The position numbers were made by a program, and so were the translations under genes. This document shows, one piece after another, positions 33,801 through 43,263 of a stretch of 64,000 nt of DNA; positions within the stretch are counted from its first letter, which is position 1; each line of letters begins with the position of its first letter. The stretch spans positions 62,001-126,000 of the forward strand of contig NZ_FNDG01000012.1 in NCBI RefSeq assembly GCF_900100535.1. The letters are read 5' to 3'. This DNA is from Phytopseudomonas flavescens. Lineage in GTDB: Bacteria; Pseudomonadota; Gammaproteobacteria; Pseudomonadales; Pseudomonadaceae. Under the pieces are notes generated by a model. The model was given only the letters and a program-made list of their open reading frames with translations, was not told where the DNA came from and did not search any database.

Positions 33801-36800
33801 GACCAGCGGCAGCAGGCACTCCCACAGGGACACGTCGAAACTCAGCGGCGCCTTCTGCAGCAGCACATCCCCGGGGCCGACGGCATACTGCTGGTGCATC
33901 CAGTGCAGGCGCTCGATCAGCGCCCCGTAACCGACGCCCACGGCCTTGGGCAGGCCCGTGGAGCCGGAGGTGTAGATCACGTAGGCGAGGTTGTGCCCAT
34001 GCACCAGGCTGGCGGGGCCGGCATCGACCCCCTGCCCTTCGGCCACGTCGTCCAGCGCCAGGGTCGCCAGACGCTCGGGCAGCTCGAACGCTTCCAGCAC
34101 CCGCGCCTGGCCCAGCAGCAGGGCCACCTCGCTGTCCTCGATCATGTAGTGCAGGCGTTCGCGGGGATAGTCCGGGTCCAGCGGCACGTAGGCGCCACCA
34201 GCCTTGACGATGGCCACCAGGGCGATCATCAGTTCCAGCGAACGCTCGGCCAGCACGCCGACGCGCACCTCGGGGCCGATTCCCAGCGCGCGCAGGCGCA
34301 AGGCCAGCGCGTTGGCCTTGCGCTCCAGCTCGGCATAGCTCAGGGCCCGCTCACCGGCCACCAGCGCGATCTGCGCGGGGCTGCCGGCGGCCTGCTGGGT
34401 CAGCCGCTGGGCCAGCGCCCAGTCCGCTTGCGGCTGCGGGTCGCGGCCCCAGTCGTGCAACTGGCGGCGCTCCGGCTCGCCGAGCAGCGGCAGGTCGCCC
34501 AGCGCCTGCCGGGGGTGCGCGCAGACCTGCTCCAGCAGGGCGACGAAATGCCCGGCCAGGCGCTCGATGGTGACGGCGTCGAACAGCTCGGCGGCATAGT
34601 CGAACGACAGGCGGATACGCCCCTGCGGGTCTTCCTCGCTGTGCAACTGCAGGTCGCACTTGGCTTCGCGGCTGTGCCAGGGCAGTTCCTCGGCGAGCAG
34701 ACCGGGCAGGCGCTTGAGGGCATCGCTGTTGCGTTGCTGGTGGTTGAACATCACCTCGAAGGCCGCGGCGTCGCCCAGGGCGGCGCTGACCTGCTCGTAG
34801 TCGATGGCCTGGTTGAGCTGGGCCGCCTGCACGCTGGCGCTGACGGTGGCCAGCAGGCTGTGGAAGTCCTGGCGCGAATCGATGTGGCTACGCAGCACCT
34901 GGGTGTTGATGAAGAAGCCGATCAGGCCCTGGGTTTCCAGCAGCGGCCGGTTGGCATTGGGGACGCCGACGCGGATGTCGGCCTGCCCGGTGTAACGCTG
35001 CAGCAGCGCCTGGAAGGCCGCCAGCAGCAGGCTGAAACCGCTCGCCTGGCGGCTGCGCGCCAGGCCATGCAGGCGTTCGCACAGCGCCTTGTCCAGGCGC
35101 AGGCTGAGGCGCTCGGCCGCGGACACCTTGGCGCTGCGCGGGCGGTCCAGCGGCAGCGCCAGCGGCTCGCGCTCGCCCTCCAGGGCGCCACGCCAGTAGT
35201 CCAGCTGGCGCTGCTGCTCGGCGCTGTCCTGGTTGTCGCGCTGCCAGGCGGCGTAGTCGGCGTACTGGATCGCCAGCGGCGGCAGCGCCAGGTCCTGGTC
35301 CTGGGTATAGGCGGCGTACAGGCGGGCGAACTCGTCGAGCAGGATGCCCAGCGACCAGCCATCGGCGACGATGTGCTGCAGGGTCACCAGCAGCAGGTGA
35401 TCCTCCTCGTCGAGGCTGACCAGCTTGATGCGCCACAGCGGCCCCTGCTGCAGGTCGAAGCGGCTGCGCGCCTCGTGTTCCTGGATCTGCCCGGCGCGGG
35501 TCTCGCGCTCGGCGGCCGGATGGCCGCTCAGGTCTTCGCGCAGCAGCGTCCAGTCGCCCGCGGCGAGGATGCGCTGCAGGCCTTGGTCAGCATCCTGCAG
35601 GAAGCGGGTGCGCAGCGCTTCATGGCGCTGCACCAGGGTGTCGAAGGCGCGCTGCAGTGCCGCCACGTCCAGCTCGCCGCGCAAGCGCAGGCCGCCCGGG
35701 ATGTTGTAGGCAACGCTCTCGGGATGCAGTTGCCAGAGGAACCACAGGCGGTTCTGCGCCGCCGACTGTGGCAGCGCGCCATCGCGCGGCAGCCGCGCGA
35801 TGCGGCTGCGGTGACTGGCACGCGCGGTCACCGCGGCGAGGAAACGCGCCAGGGTCGGCGCCTCGTAGAGGGTGCCCAGCTGGACGTCCAGGCCCAGCTC
35901 GTCACGCAGTTCGGCGATCAGTTGCACGGCCTGGATCGAATTGCCGCCCAGGGCGAAGAAATGCCCCTCGGGATCGACCCGCTGGCACTTGAGCGCCTCG
36001 CACCAGAGCGCCGTGATCCGCTGCTCGATATCGGCCGCCGGCACCTGCGGCGTGCCGACGCCATCCTGCCCGGCGCGCGATTGCGCGAGCACCGCCAGTT
36101 CGCCCGCCTCGAAGCGCTGGCGACAGGCACTGCGCTGCAGCTTGCCGCTGGAGGTCTTGGGCAGGCTGCCGGGCTCGAGCAACAGCACCAGCGCCGGCGC
36201 CTCCTGATGGGCCTCGGCCACCGCCTGGCGGATGCGCTCGATCAACTCGTCGGCCGGCACCTGGCGCGCCGTGCGGCGGCTGATTTCCGCGGCCACGCCC
36301 AATGCTTCCTGCCCGTCGTGGTCCATCGCGAAGGCCGCCACCCGCCCGCGCCGCACCTCGGCCACCCGCTCTTCGACGGTGCGTTCGATGTCCTGCGGGT
36401 AGAGGTTCTGCCCGCGCAGGATCAACAGGTCCTTCAGGCGCCCGGTGACGAACAGCTCGCCGTCGCGGCGCACGCCCAGGTCACCGGTGCGCAGCCAGGT
36501 GCGCCCGTCGCGCTCGACGAAGGTGGCGGCGCTGGTCTGCGGGTTGCGCCAGTAGCCCTGGGCGACGCTCGGCCCGCTCGACCAGATCTCGCCGACCTGG
36601 CCATCGGGCAACGGCGTACCGCTCTGCGGATCGACGATGAGCAGCGGGTGCTCGGGCTGCTCCCAGCCACAACTCATCAGGGTGGCCCCCTCGCCCGCCT
36701 CGGCACGGTTGGCCGCCAGGGCCGCGCCATCCACCGACCAGGCGGCGATGCCCTGGCCCGGGCGTCCGCCACTGACGAACAGCGTCGCCTCGGCCAGGCC

Positions 36801-37772
36801 ATAGCTGGCCAGGTAGGCCTGGGGCCGGAACCCGCAGGCGGCGAAGCGGCTGGCGAACGCCTCCAGGCTGTCCTGGCGAATCGGCTCGGAACCGGAGAAG
36901 GCCACCCGCCAGTGGCCCAGGTCGAGACCGGCCAACTTGCTCTCGGCAATGCGCTCGACGCACAGGCGGTAGGCGAAATCCGGCCCGCCGCTGACCGTGC
37001 CCCGGTAGCGGCTGATGGCTTCCAGCCAGCGCACGGGACGCTCGAGGAAATACTGCGGCGACATCAGCACCACCGGCACACCGCTGTAGATGCCCTGCAG
37101 CAGCCCGCCGATCAGCCCCATGTCGTGGTACAGCGGCAACCAGCTGACGATCACGTCCTGCTCGTCGATGCCATAGCCCTGACGAATCAGCCACTCGTTG
37201 GCCTCGAGGTTGGCATGGCTGACCTGCACGCCTTTGGGCATGGCGGTGGAACCGGAGGTGTACTGCAGGAAGGCGATGGCCTGGGCATCCACCCTGGGCG
37301 GCTGCCAGGCGTTGCCACCGTCGACCGGCAGCGCATCCACCGCCAGCACCTGGGGCAACAGGTCGACGCTGCCGGCCAACTGTCCGTACAGGGTGTCGAC
37401 CAGCCCGGCGGTGGTCAGAATCAGCGTCGGCTCGGCATCGGCGAGGATCGACAGCAGGCGGCGCAGGTGATGCTCCTGGCTGCTTTCCGGCGGATAGGCC
37501 GGCACCGCGATCACTCCGGCATACAGGCAGGCAAAGAACGCCGCGACGTACTCCGGCCCGCTCGGGAACAGCAGCACGGCACGCTCGCCGACGGCGCAGC
37601 GCTGCGCCAGGGCAGCGCCGATTACCCGTACCTGCCGGTCCAGCTGGCCATAGCTGAGGGGCTGCTCGCCCTCCTGCTCCAGAAAGCGCAGTGCCAGGTC
37701 ATCCGGTCGGCTGGCCGCTGCCCGCATCAGGGCCTGGGCGATGGAAGTCGGGCGTTCGAAAGTATCCGTCAT
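24873..37772 (-). CDS. pvdL: Pyoverdine chromophore NRPS PvdL
   Basis: 4299 residues, close to the ~4340 of P. aeruginosa PvdL and with the same layout. Module 1 is a fatty acyl-AMP ligase ([12 protein letters not shown] ~170) with carrier site LGGNS ~609. Next come C (QHIVADGWS ~799)-A2 (~1269)-T LGGHS ~1653; C (HHIVTEGWA ~1851)-A3 (~2329)-T LGGDS ~2720-E ([10 protein letters not shown] ~2900); and C (HHILIDAWC ~3367)-A4 (~3849)-T LGGHS ~4234. A4 reads D-I-W-E-L-T-A-D-D, diaminobutyrate. A2 (D-V-W-H-F-G-R-I-N) and A3 (D-A-E-G-I-G-A-V-M) are assigned Glu and Tyr by colinearity with known PvdL, the epimerase giving D-Tyr. It makes the acylated chromophore precursor in the cytoplasm. It is divergent from pvdS with an iron-starvation box 80 bases upstream, and ends without a thioesterase. 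Confidence 0.97.
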   Translation of the reverse strand: MTDTFERPTSIAQALMRAAASRPDDLALRFLEQEGEQPLSYGQLDRQVRVIGAALAQRCAVGERAVLLFPSGPEYVAAFFACLYAGVIAVPAYPPESSQEHHLRRLLSILADAEPTLILTTAGLVDTLYGQLAGSVDLLPQVLAVDALPVDGGNAWQPPRVDAQAIAFLQYTSGSTAMPKGVQVSHANLEANEWLIRQGYGIDEQDVIVSWLPLYHDMGLIGGLLQGIYSGVPVVLMSPQYFLERPVRWLEAISRYRGTVSGGPDFAYRLCVERIAESKLAGLDLGHWRVAFSGSEPIRQDSLEAFASRFAACGFRPQAYLASYGLAEATLFVSGGRPGQGIAAWSVDGAALAANRAEAGEGATLMSCGWEQPEHPLLIVDPQSGTPLPDGQVGEIWSSGPSVAQGYWRNPQTSAATFVERDGRTWLRTGDLGVRRDGELFVTGRLKDLLILRGQNLYPQDIERTVEERVAEVRRGRVAAFAMDHDGQEALGVAAEISRRTARQVPADELIERIRQAVAEAHQEAPALVLLLEPGSLPKTSSGKLQRSACRQRFEAGELAVLAQSRAGQDGVGTPQVPAADIEQRITALWCEALKCQRVDPEGHFFALGGNSIQAVQLIAELRDELGLDVQLGTLYEAPTLARFLAAVTARASHRSRIARLPRDGALPQSAAQNRLWFLWQLHPESVAYNIPGGLRLRGELDVAALQRAFDTLVQRHEALRTRFLQDADQGLQRILAAGDWTLLREDLSGHPAAERETRAGQIQEHEARSRFDLQQGPLWRIKLVSLDEEDHLLLVTLQHIVADGWSLGILLDEFARLYAAYTQDQDLALPPLAIQYADYAAWQRDNQDSAEQQRQLDYWRGALEGEREPLALPLDRPRSAKVSAAERLSLRLDKALCERLHGLARSRQASGFSLLLAAFQALLQRYTGQADIRVGVPNANRPLLETQGLIGFFINTQVLRSHIDSRQDFHSLLATVSASVQAAQLNQAIDYEQVSAALGDAAAFEVMFNHQQRNSDALKRLPGLLAEELPWHSREAKCDLQLHSEEDPQGRIRLSFDYAAELFDAVTIERLAGHFVALLEQVCAHPRQALGDLPLLGEPERRQLHDWGRDPQPQADWALAQRLTQQAAGSPAQIALVAGERALSYAELERKANALALRLRALGIGPEVRVGVLAERSLELMIALVAIVKAGGAYVPLDPDYPRERLHYMIEDSEVALLLGQARVLEAFELPERLATLALDDVAEGQGVDAGPASLVHGHNLAYVIYTSGSTGLPKAVGVGYGALIERLHWMHQQYAVGPGDVLLQKAPLSFDVSLWECLLPLVSGARLVLAGNGEHRDPRRLVELVREQGVTLLHFVPPLLQLFVDEPEVGACTSLRHLFSGGEALPAELCRRIHERLPQVVLHNRYGPTESAINVTHWRCTGEEPVRVPIGRPLSNVVSEIREADWQLAATGARGELLLGGSALARGYLGQPALTASRFLPAEGGGRLYRSGDLARWRGDGVLDYLGRLDEQVKLRGVRIELDEIRNAILAQPGVRQALVVLGEGPGGGQLLAYLVVAGEESAAALAERIRGALREVLPEPMLPAHILRLEQFPLTPSGKLDRRALPQPDALQRAYRAPGNDLERGLAAIWSEILGLQRVGLDDDFFELGGHSLLATRIVSRARQAFAVELPLRSLFESRRLQDFAAWVARARAEGLSDSQGAIALIDRNQRVPLSYSQQRMWFLWQMDPHSPAYNVGGMARLRGVLDVAAFEQALQALIQRHESLRTTFPSADGKPWQRVAAQSDVQLQWLDLADLAPAERQAELLRLAEQQAHAPFDLERGPLLRACLAKSAAQEHQLLITLHHIVTEGWAMDIFARELSALYAAFVDDRESPLAPLPVQYLDYSAWHRQWLEGGEMQRQLDYWKVQLGGEQPLLSLPADRPRPAVQSHRGELHRFDLDEGLARQVNRFNSERGLTLFMTVTSALAALLYRYGGQDDLRIGVPLANRIRPESEGLIGAFLNTQVLRIRPHGQMRASELLEQVRQVAIDGQSHQDIPFDHLVEALHPERSAAFNPLFQVMCNVQRWEFQQQRELAGGLQVDYLVNDARATKFDLNLEVTDFDAHLRCCLTYSTDLFDGARIAAMAEHWQRLLRAMLDAPDACLSELPLQGAGERQALLDNGRGRAPDAPPASVQALFQRQVLATPDGRALSCAGQSLSYAELNARANRLAHRLIELGVGPEIRVGLALRRSLDMVVGLLAVLKAGGAYVPLDPEYPSQRLRYMVEDSGIGVLLGHDTLFDQMAPLPESLQAWSLERDGPALAAYPSDNPAECGIPEHLAYLIYTSGSTGLPKGVAVAQGPLAMHLQAVGELFGTTPADCELHFYSINFDAASERLLVPLLFGAEVVLREQGQWDAESICGLIRSHGINVLGFTPSYGGQLAHWLRSRDETLPVRLIITGGEALTPEHLHSLRERFVPQAVINAYGPTETVVMPTACIAPAELPEGLGSVPIGRVVGSRGLYVLDADLALVPAGASGELYVGGYGLARGYLGRAGLSAERFVADPFTDQGGRLYRTGDLVRQGRDGQLEYLGRIDHQVKVRGFRIELGEVEASLLAHEQVREAVVLALDGPSGKQLVGYLLAEEGVAAAELVDQLKTRLHGALPEHMVPAHLLVLERFPLTANGKLDRRALPQPDLSAAQNHYQAPRNAVEQSLAVVWQAVLGVARIGIDDNFFALGGDSILSIQVVSRARQAGVHFSAKDLFLHQTVRTLAAAARQSERLSVDQGPVLGETALTPIQHWFFEQRHGDPQHWNQSLLLQAARPLQATLLEQALQTLASHHDALRLRFTAAGGAEFVAHEPSQPLLWVREADDADQRLALFEQAQRSLDLRQGPLLRAVLIPGEQPRLLIAVHHLAVDGVSWRVLLEDLQSAYRQLEIGEAPGLPAKTHSLRDWAGRLQAYAGSESLREELGWWQAQLQGRDGDLPLDGTGQPNLERDACRVSLTLDAETTRQLLQQAPQAYRARVDDLLLTALARTLCAWTGGDAALVQLEGHGREALFDDIDLSRTLGWFTSAYPVRLVPADDLGSSLKAVKEQLRAVPHKGLGHGVLRYLADEPSRAAMAVLPEARITFNYLGQFDQGFAADALLRPLQEPGGAQHAAEATLPNWLSVDGQVYGGELSLRWTFSERLFQRETIEGLASRYEAELRALIGHCLAPRAGGVTPSDFPLARLEQAQLDALPLPFDAIDDLYPLTPMQEGLLLHTLLESGTGIYFMQDRYSIDSALDVERFERAWRLVVARHEALRASFVWNAGEQMLQIIHRGDGDGVEFLDWSALPEGGHEARLQQLLEEERLAGFELLHSPPLRLRLIRLAHDRHWFIMSNHHILIDAWCRSIMMGDFFAFYRALGEGREAGLAPAPRYREFIAWLHHQGLEQSRDYWRQALAGFERPTPIPSDRPIRHDNGGMQVGDLHSRLSVAQGVRLRELAQRHQLTVNTFAQAAWALVLRRYSGDRDVLFGVTVAGRPASLPQMQHCVGLFINSIALRVPMPAAGERLGVRQWLQQLFERNLELREHEHLPLVDIQACSELPKGQPLFDSLFVFENAPVDASVLQGAEGLKARSGSGRTHTNYPLTVVCYPGDDLGLHLSYDRRFFDEASVQRLLGDFQRLLLALVDGFEGDFADLPLLAEDERHLLVEHCNQSARDYPLEQGYAPLFEAQVAAHPQRIAAACQGEQWSYAELDRRANRLAHGLLAAGVQPDQTVALLAERSLALLGMIHGTLKAAAGYLPLDPAHPRQRLAQVVETSGTGVLVCSAACRELAEGLLDELGCAGGRPRLLVWEELQRSDVEHTSPGLAVSGQHLAYVIYTSGSTGVPKGVAVHQAGMLNNQLSKLPYFGLDEQAVIAQTASQSFDISVWQFLAAGLCGARVEIVPDVIAHDPAALLRHVRDSGISVLESVPSLIQGLLAEPPAELGRLRWLLPTGEAMPPQLARQWLSRYPGVGLVNAYGPAECADDVALFPVDAASCAGSYLPIGTPTDNNRLYVLDDDLQPVANRAQGELFIAGTGVGRGYLGDPKRSAASYLPDPFGAAGQRLYRSGDLARRRDDGVLEYVGRVDHQVKIRGYRIELGEIEARLRQRPDLRDAAVATQHTASGHYLVGYVVARDEAPDFEAIKAQLAQHLPEYMVPRHWQALQRLPLNANGKLDRKALPALAFGASQAYQAPVGELETTLARIWGEVLGTERVGATDNFFDLGGHSLLATQIASRVQQALQRSVPLRAMFECSTVRELARHIEGLEGAALTEQKVERIDDLMARLEAL

Positions 37773-37851
37773 GTCTGCACCTAATCGCGGGGTGACCGGC
37801 GCTGGCGAACCACATGAGCGTGCTCGCAGGCCGGAGAGTCATGACTCGATG

Positions 37852-37875
37852 ACGGATGGATGCGAAGAAAAATTA
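37852..37875 (-). promoter_or_regulatory. Iron-starvation (PvdS) box for pvdL
   Basis: The minus strand reads GCTAATT-N16-CGT, 80 bases before the pvdL ATG. It is one base from TAAAT-N16-CGT. The GCTAA element is the left arm of an inverted repeat whose right arm is the box at 37916. Confidence 0.72.
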
Positions 37876-37915
37876 GCGGGCGAAAGACGGTCACTGTCGG
37901 GTCATCGAGGCCCGC

Positions 37916-37939
37916 TAAATTCTTCTGCCGACGGCTCGT
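37916..37939 (+). promoter_or_regulatory. Iron-starvation (PvdS) box facing pvdS
   Basis: The plus strand reads GCTAAAT-N16-CGT, an exact match to the PvdS pattern. Transcription from here would run rightward through the Fur site into pvdS (start 38127), with no other gene between. TTAGCGGGC at 37873 and GCCCGCTAA at 37910 are inverted copies, so the two boxes are arranged back to back. Confidence 0.68.
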
Positions 37940-38011
37940 CATTGATGAACGGCACCCGCTATTCCTGCTCGGGCGTGGCAATGACATCTGGATGGGTGAT
38001 ATGCCTTTTAA

Positions 38012-38032
38012 ATATAATAAATATTATCATTC
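38012..38032. promoter_or_regulatory. Fur-like operator of pvdS
   Basis: AT-rich palindromic stretch ATATAATAAATATTATCATTC, fitting the repeated NATWAT units of Fur boxes. It lies immediately upstream of a good sigma70 -35 element. Fur repression of pvdS is established in Pseudomonas; this site is assigned by resemblance and position. Confidence 0.6.
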
Positions 38033-38036
38033 GTAT

Positions 38037-38065
38037 TTGACATAAATTCTCACAAAGTCTAGGTT
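38037..38065 (+). promoter_or_regulatory. Sigma70 promoter of pvdS
   Basis: TTGACA (38037-38042), a 17-base spacer and TAGGTT (38060-38065). Predicted start of transcription is near 38072, giving a leader of about 55 bases to the pvdS ATG. Confidence 0.65.
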
Positions 38066-38126
38066 ACTTCGCGTCGTTAAGGATCAACTGGCCTAGCAGC
38101 CTCCCCCTCGTCGCGTAGGTATAGCC

Positions 38127-38669
38127 ATGCAGGAATATGGAATCGCGGAGCGATCCGCCAATGGATCGCTCCCATTGATGCAAGCGTTGATGGACAACCG
38201 TTCCACGCTGGTCAAGACGGCAGCCCGCATCACCGGTTGCCACAGTCGGGCCGAAGATGTGGTTCAGGATGCCTACCTCAGGCTGGCGGGAACCCAACGG
38301 GTCAGCCTGCCGCTCAAGGCACAGATGAGCTACGTGTTCAGGATCGTGCGTAACCTGGCGATCGACCATTACCGTAAGCAGGCAATGGAGCAGAAGTACA
38401 CGGGATCGGAAGAGGAAGGCCTCAATGCGGCCATCCATTCGGACACCCCGGAAAGCACCAGCCTGCATCGGGAAACCCTCGGCCTGATCGACGCAGCGTT
38501 GGGTGAACTGCCCGCGCGGACCCGCTATGCCTTCGAGATGTACCGGCTGCATGGCATGCAGCAGAAGGACATCGCCGAGGAGCTGGGCGTCTCTCCGACC
38601 CTGGTCAACTTCATGGTTCGCGACGCCCTGGCGCATTGCCGCAAGACCCTCGCCCGCGCGGCGGCCTGA
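38127..38669 (+). CDS. pvdS: Extracytoplasmic-function sigma factor PvdS
   Basis: 180-residue iron-starvation sigma factor that directs RNA polymerase to pyoverdine promoters. Region 2 shows AEDVVQDAYLRL near residue 42 and VFRIVRNLAIDHYRKQA near 70-86. Region 4 carries ELPARTRYAFEMYRLHGMQQKDIAEELGVS and PTLVNFMVRDAL, virtually the known PvdS sequence. The start at 38127 follows TAGGTATAGCC. Upstream lie a Fur-like site with a sigma70 promoter and an additional PvdS-type box. The anti-sigma partner FpvR and the receptor are not in the window. Confidence 0.96.
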   Translation: MQEYGIAERSANGSLPLMQALMDNRSTLVKTAARITGCHSRAEDVVQDAYLRLAGTQRVSLPLKAQMSYVFRIVRNLAIDHYRKQAMEQKYTGSEEEGLNAAIHSDTPESTSLHRETLGLIDAALGELPARTRYAFEMYRLHGMQQKDIAEELGVSPTLVNFMVRDALAHCRKTLARAAA

Positions 38670-38848
38670 TTCCCCCTCCCGCTGGAGCGGCGACCGGCCG
38701 CGCTCGCCACGCGTCGCCGATCGCCACCTCGAGGCGAAAGCGCCTCCTGCATGATTGCCGCCTCATGACCCGACAGCCCTGCAGGCCTCTGCAGTGAACC
38801 GCGGCGGATGACACCTAGATCGCCCGAGCGCAGCGCGAGAACACCAAT

Positions 38849-38902
38849 GTAAAGCGTACTTGACTAAGGGACGCTGCCTGTCTAATGTAAAGCCTGCTTT
38901 CC
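38849..38902. promoter_or_regulatory. Two operator-like dyads upstream of the membrane protein/XRE pair
   Basis: GTAAAGCGTACTTGAC (38849-38864) and GTAAAGCCTGCTTTCC (38887-38902) share AATGTAAAGC and are each dyads (AAAGC-CT-GCTTT is perfect). Their centres are 38 bases apart, and the second ends 16 bases before the membrane protein start. They are plausible binding sites of the XRE regulator encoded in the same operon. Confidence 0.5.
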
Positions 38903-38918
38903 ATCCTGGTAACCGGCC

Positions 38919-39296
38919 ATGCCCGACACGCCCCGCTTCTTCATGCATTTCGCCATCGCGATGGCTGCCTATGCCATCGCCGTACTGATCAGTGTCCTGC
39001 TGCTGGCCACCCTGCCCGAGGGCGGCCTGCGTACGCTCTGCGCGCTGCTGCCCGTCGCGCCGCTGTTCGCGGTAGCCGCCACGGTCGTTCGTCAGGTTCG
39101 CCAGCTCGACGAACTGGCCCGCAGCATTCATTTCGAGGCACTGGCCATGGCCTTCGTCGGCACGGCACTGCTCACCTTCAGCTACGGCTTTCTGGAGACT
39201 GCCGGGTTCCCGCGCCTGTCGATGTTCTTCGTCTGGCCGCTGCTGGCGTCCCTGTGGGCGCTGGGCACATGGATCGCCTGGAGGCGCTACCGGTGA
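38919..39296 (+). CDS. Small four-helix integral membrane protein (hypothetical)
   Basis: 125 residues with four hydrophobic segments (about 8-32, 40-58, 75-95, 100-120) and a short charged loop (RQVRQLDELARSI) in the middle. No enzyme motif is visible. It overlaps the next gene by GTGA, so the two are translationally coupled. Membrane protein/short XRE regulator pairs of this kind occur widely, but the function is unknown. The operator-like dyads upstream suggest autoregulation by the regulator. Confidence 0.8.
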   Translation: MPDTPRFFMHFAIAMAAYAIAVLISVLLLATLPEGGLRTLCALLPVAPLFAVAATVVRQVRQLDELARSIHFEALAMAFVGTALLTFSYGFLETAGFPRLSMFFVWPLLASLWALGTWIAWRRYR

Positions 39297-39490
39297 TCAA
39301 CCAGGTGCGCGAACGGCGCAGCCAGCGCGGCTGGTCTCAGGCCGACCTGGCCGAGCGTCTGGGGGTGTCCCGGCAGACCGTCAATGCCATCGAGACCGGC
39401 CGCTACGACCCCAGCCTGCCGCTGGCGTTCAAGATCGCCCGGCTGTTCGAGGCCCCGATCGAAGCCCTGTTCCAGGCGCCGGCGCCATGA
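39293..39490 (+). CDS. Short XRE-family transcriptional regulator
   Basis: 65 residues, essentially only a helix-turn-helix. WSQADLAERLGVSRQTVNAIETGRYDPSLPLAFKIA is one full HTH_3 domain; the ending PIEALF is typical of the YozG/YgzD-like group. GTG at 39293 is chosen because GGAGG lies eight bases upstream and it overlaps the previous stop; ATG 39269 is an alternative without a good site. It overlaps the ATPase gene by ATGA. A likely target is its own promoter, where two dyads are seen. Confidence 0.87.
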   Translation: MINQVRERRSQRGWSQADLAERLGVSRQTVNAIETGRYDPSLPLAFKIARLFEAPIEALFQAPAP

Positions 39491-40608
39491 GCCCGAGCCT
39501 GGATGACGACTCGCCCCTGGGCCGCTACCGACACGCCGTCGAACAGGCGGGCTTCGTCGCCGACGCTGCCCAGTTGTGCGCGGCGCAGGCGCTGCAGGCC
39601 TGCCACCAGGCCCTGCATACCGACGGGACGACGCCAGGGGTGTACCTGTGGGGCCCTGTGGGCCGTGGCAAGACCTGGCTGATGGACAGCTTCCACCGGT
39701 CGCTGCGCGTGCCCGCCCGCCGCCAGCACTTCCACCATTTCATGCGCTGGGTGCACCGCCGCCTGTTCGAACTGAGCGGCACGCCGGATCCCCTCGCCTG
39801 CCTGGCCCGGGAGCTCGCCGGGGAGATCCGCGTGCTGTGCTTCGATGAACTGTTCGTCAGCGATATCGGCGATGCGATCCTCCTCGGCCGACTGTTCAGC
39901 AGCCTGTTCGAGCAGGGCGTGGTGCTGGTCGCCACCTCCAACCAACCCCCGCATCTGCTGTACGCCGACGGCCACAACCGCGAACGCTTCCTGCCCGCCA
40001 TCGCCGCCATGCAGCGCCACATGGAGGTGGTGCCGGTGGCCGGCGAGCAGGATCACCGCCTGCATCCCGGCCAGCCGCTGCAGCGCTACTGGGTCCGCCA
40101 GGCCGGGCAGGCCAGCGCCCTGCCAGCACTGTTCGATGCGCTCAGCGCCGGCGAGACGGTGCACCAGGATGCCCTGACGCTGGGCCAGCGCCGGATCGCC
40201 GTGCAACGCTACAGCGCCCGTGTGCTGCAGTGCAGTTTCGCCCAGCTCTGCGAGCAGGCGCTGCACACCCAGGATTTCATCCTGCTGTGCGACCGCTTCG
40301 CCGCCATCCTGCTTGGGGAGGTGCCGGCCCTGGGCGCCCGGCAACGCCCGGCGAAAATCGCCCGGGGCACCGAGGACGCCGCCGCCCAGGTGGTCGCGGG
40401 CGATCGCCAGTTGCCGGCGCTGTCGCCGAACGATAACGCCGTGCGGCGCTTCATCGCCCTGGTGGACGAGTGCTACGACCGCCGCATCCCGCTCTACCTG
40501 GAAGCGGCGGTGGCCTTGGACGCGCTGTATACCGAGGGCTACCTGGCCTTCGCTTTCCGCCGCACCCTGAGTCGCTTGCAGGAAATGCAATTGCAGCGCT
40601 TCGGGTAA
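39487..40608 (+). CDS. ZapE/AFG1-family ATPase
   Basis: 373-residue P-loop ATPase. The Walker A GPVGRGKT lies near residue 57 and Walker B VLCFDELFVSD near 118. A sensor-like VATSNQPP near 150 and the AFG1-type C-terminal region follow. ZapE acts on FtsZ ring dynamics in E. coli, and mitochondrial AFG1 helps membrane-protein turnover. Here it is the third gene of a coupled operon with a small membrane protein and an XRE regulator. This is not the housekeeping context expected of the main zapE, so it may be a paralogue with a specialised role. Confidence 0.88.
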   Translation: MSPSLDDDSPLGRYRHAVEQAGFVADAAQLCAAQALQACHQALHTDGTTPGVYLWGPVGRGKTWLMDSFHRSLRVPARRQHFHHFMRWVHRRLFELSGTPDPLACLARELAGEIRVLCFDELFVSDIGDAILLGRLFSSLFEQGVVLVATSNQPPHLLYADGHNRERFLPAIAAMQRHMEVVPVAGEQDHRLHPGQPLQRYWVRQAGQASALPALFDALSAGETVHQDALTLGQRRIAVQRYSARVLQCSFAQLCEQALHTQDFILLCDRFAAILLGEVPALGARQRPAKIARGTEDAAAQVVAGDRQLPALSPNDNAVRRFIALVDECYDRRIPLYLEAAVALDALYTEGYLAFAFRRTLSRLQEMQLQRFG

Positions 40609-40697
40609 CAGAGAGGCCGCCCATACCACTGACCCGTCGCCTAGGTCTCTTGTAAGTTGGTGAACTTCATGTGGGGCTGCTGCAAGGCGAAAGCCGC

Positions 40698-40804
40698 CGT
40701 AGGGTGGATGACGCTCTTTTCATCCACCATTGCGATCGCTAGGTTGGTGGACGGGTCGGGCCGCGTAGGTGAAGCGTCGGCTACGCGCCCCGGTCCACCC
40801 TACG
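40698..40804. repeat. Interspersed repeat family B, copy 3
   Basis: CGTAGGGTGGATGACGCTC ... CATCCACCATTGCGATCGC ... GGACGGGTCGGGCCGCGTAGG ... GTCCACCCTACG. Terminal inverted repeats extend outward: GGCGAAAGCCG at 40687 and CGGCTATCGCC at 40810. It lies in the convergent gap between the ZapE-like and patatin genes, otherwise empty (40609-40872). Confidence 0.85.
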
Positions 40805-40872
40805 AAAGACGGCTATCGCCCTGCGCTGCCTGGATACCGGAAACCTGCCTTGAACGATCATGGGCAGGTTGC

Positions 40873-42075
40873 TTAGAGCAAACCGGCCTGCGCCTGCTCG
40901 GCCGCCGGCTCGATGCGCAGGAAAGCGCACAACTCGGCCTTCTTGGCCATGGCGTCGCGGTGACCGAGTTCGATCAGTTCGTTGCAGTAGCCGGGCTCGA
41001 ACAGCAGGTAGCTGAGTATGCCCGCGCCATTGGCCTTGTTGGCGCCCGGGCCGCGCAAAAACAGGCGCAGCGCCGCCGGCATCTCGCGGCGATGACGAGC
41101 GGCGATCAGATCCAGTGGCTGGCTCGGGGAAATCACCAGCACCTCCACTGGCGTCAGCCCGTAGGCACGGCTGCGCTGCTCGGCAGGCACCAGCCGGCCC
41201 AATTGGTTGAGCCGGCCGAGCAACTCGATATCGCTCTCCACGTTGTCGATGAAGGTGCTGTTGAGCATGTGCCCGGCGATCTGCGCCAGGCTCGGCATGC
41301 TGCCGATCGGTCGGGGTGTCGGGGCGCCGGGGTTGGCCTGATCGCCCACCGGGTTGCCACTGACCCCCACCACCAACACCCGGCTGGCCCCAAGGTGCAG
41401 CGCCGGGCTGATCGGCGCCATCTGCCGCACCGCGCCGTCGCCGAAATACTCGCGGTTGATTTTCACCGGTTCGAAAATCAGCGGGATGGCGGTACTGGCC
41501 AGCAGGTGCGGCAATGCCAGGCGTGTCGGTACACCGACGCGGCGATGGCGAAACCAGGGATCGATGGCGGCGCGACCCTGGTAGAAGGTCACCGCCTGGG
41601 CGGACTCATAGCCGAATGCCGTCACCGCCACCGCACGCAGCTGGCGATGACGGATCGCTGCGGCGATACCGGAAAAATCCAGCTCGCGCTCAAGCAGCGC
41701 GGCCAACGGAGAACTGTCGAGCAGCGCGACCGGCACCTGTTTGCCGAGGCCGAGCAGGCTATGGCCGACGAAACGGCTGGCCTGGCGCAGTACACCCGGC
41801 CAGTCGCTGCGGTACACCTGATCGGTGTGAAAGCTGCGCCACACGCTGCTCAACCGACGCACCCCCTCGCAAAAATGCAGGGCACCACAGGCGAGGCTGA
41901 CGGCATTGATGGCGCCAGCCGACGTCCCGACGATCACCGGAAACGGATTGTCTGACGACTCAGGCAGCAGCTCGGCGATCGCCGACAGCACCCCCACCTG
42001 ATACGCCGCGCGCGCACCGCCGCCAGAAAGAATGAGCCCGGTGGTCGCTGGGGTACTAACGGCATCCTGCGTCAT
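40873..42075 (-). CDS. Patatin-like phospholipase (RssA-type)
   Basis: 400 residues with the patatin fold. It shows the oxyanion loop SGGGARAAYQVG near residue 17, the nucleophile elbow GTSAGAIN near 50 and the catalytic Asp in DGAVRQMAP near 212. Such lipases cleave phospholipid acyl chains; there is no secretion signal, so it is probably intracellular. It starts 21 bases after the LpxL-type gene on the same strand, suggesting an operon concerned with lipid turnover. Substrate is unknown. Confidence 0.9.
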   Translation of the reverse strand: MTQDAVSTPATTGLILSGGGARAAYQVGVLSAIAELLPESSDNPFPVIVGTSAGAINAVSLACGALHFCEGVRRLSSVWRSFHTDQVYRSDWPGVLRQASRFVGHSLLGLGKQVPVALLDSSPLAALLERELDFSGIAAAIRHRQLRAVAVTAFGYESAQAVTFYQGRAAIDPWFRHRRVGVPTRLALPHLLASTAIPLIFEPVKINREYFGDGAVRQMAPISPALHLGASRVLVVGVSGNPVGDQANPGAPTPRPIGSMPSLAQIAGHMLNSTFIDNVESDIELLGRLNQLGRLVPAEQRSRAYGLTPVEVLVISPSQPLDLIAARHRREMPAALRLFLRGPGANKANGAGILSYLLFEPGYCNELIELGHRDAMAKKAELCAFLRIEPAAEQAQAGLL

Positions 42076-42096
42076 GTCGATTCCACTTCGAAGTTG

Positions 42097-43017
42097 TCAG
42101 TAAAGCCCTGGCTCGCCGGGCGGACGGGTCTTGAAACGGCGGTGCGCCCACAGGTACTGCGCCGGGCAGGTGACGATGGCCTCCTCGACCCAGGCGTTGA
42201 CACGCAGGCAGTCGGCGTCCTCGGACTCGCCGGGAAAATCCGCGAGCGGCGGGTGAATGGTCAAGCGGTAACCCTGGTTGCCCGGCAAGCGCTGCTGGGT
42301 GAACGGCAGCACGATGGCGCGCCCCAGACGGGTGAACTTGGTGGTCGCCGTGACCGTGGCCGCTTGCACGCCGAACAGCGGCGCGAACAGGCTCTGCTTG
42401 CGGCCGTAGTCCTGATCCGGCGCATACCAGATGGCCCGCCCGGCACGCAGCACCTTGATCATCGCCCGCACGTCCTCACGCTCGATGGCGGTGGCATCCC
42501 GGTTGTGGCGCTCGCGGCCGCGCCGCTGCACGAAATCGAACACCGGGTTGCGGTGCTCGCGGTACATGCCATCGATGGTATGCACCTGGCCGAGCAAGGC
42601 CGCGCCGATCTCCAGGGTGGTGAAGTGAATCGCCATGAGGATCACGCCCTGCCCGCGTTCCTGGGCCTGCTGCAAGTGCTCGATGCCTTCGATATGGGCC
42701 AGACGTGCGAGTTTCTCCCGGGGCCACCACCAGCTCATGGCCATCTCGAAAAAGGCGATGCCGGTGGACGCGAAATTGGCCTTCAGCAAGTGCTCGCGCT
42801 CGGCGGCGGACATCGTCGGGAAGCACAACTCCAGGTTGCGCGTGGCGATACGCCGACGGGAGCCGGCAACCCGGTACATCAACCCACCCAGGCAACGGCC
42901 CAGGCGCAGCAGTGCGCCATAGGGCAACTGCACGATCAGCCACAGCAGGCCCAGGCCCAGCCACAACGGCCAGAAGCGCGGGTGAACGAAGGCACGGCGA
43001 AATACGGGACGATCCAT
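42097..43017 (-). CDS. Lipid A lauroyl/myristoyl acyltransferase (LpxL/HtrB family)
   Basis: 306 residues with an N-terminal membrane segment (about 14-36) and the catalytic HxxxxE motif HFTTLEIG near residue 138. WYAPDQDYGRK near 200 is typical of late lipid A acyltransferases. It adds a secondary acyl chain to lipid A at the inner membrane. The ATG at 43017 is chosen; a longer frame reaching 43131 starts with a non-conserved arginine-rich stretch. It is first gene of a pair with the patatin phospholipase and divergent from the thiolase gene. LpxL versus LpxM-type specificity cannot be read here. Confidence 0.9.
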   Translation of the reverse strand: MDRPVFRRAFVHPRFWPLWLGLGLLWLIVQLPYGALLRLGRCLGGLMYRVAGSRRRIATRNLELCFPTMSAAEREHLLKANFASTGIAFFEMAMSWWWPREKLARLAHIEGIEHLQQAQERGQGVILMAIHFTTLEIGAALLGQVHTIDGMYREHRNPVFDFVQRRGRERHNRDATAIEREDVRAMIKVLRAGRAIWYAPDQDYGRKQSLFAPLFGVQAATVTATTKFTRLGRAIVLPFTQQRLPGNQGYRLTIHPPLADFPGESEDADCLRVNAWVEEAIVTCPAQYLWAHRRFKTRPPGEPGLY

Positions 43018-43263
43018 TGACGATCCTGGATAGCGTTCAAAGCCGCTTAGTCTAACAGCTCGCTCGGCAATGCTGCGCCACCGCCAGTCAACGCCGCCAG
43101 GCGATCTGCGCGTTTGACGGCGCGCATGCACAACTTATGGCCGTGCCCGCTGCGCCGCGATCGCGACCCGGACGGTGTGCGCCTGGGGCTTGCATGCCGG
43201 CCGAGCCGGCGTCAGGATCGTCCCCAGCCAATAACAATAGCCGCCCATGGCCAGGAGAATCCC

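Noticed and set aside
33636..37784. 1382-codon plus-strand frame opposite pvdL, and a similar one at 24858-29108
   Set aside because: Antisense shadows of pvdL; they share the same low-complexity make-up and lack ribosome sites and domains.
37860..38045. 61-codon plus-strand frame between pvdL and pvdS that a PvdS promoter might express
   Set aside because: It starts upstream of the predicted transcript, overlaps both the promoter boxes and Fur site, and shows no ribosome site or known motif.
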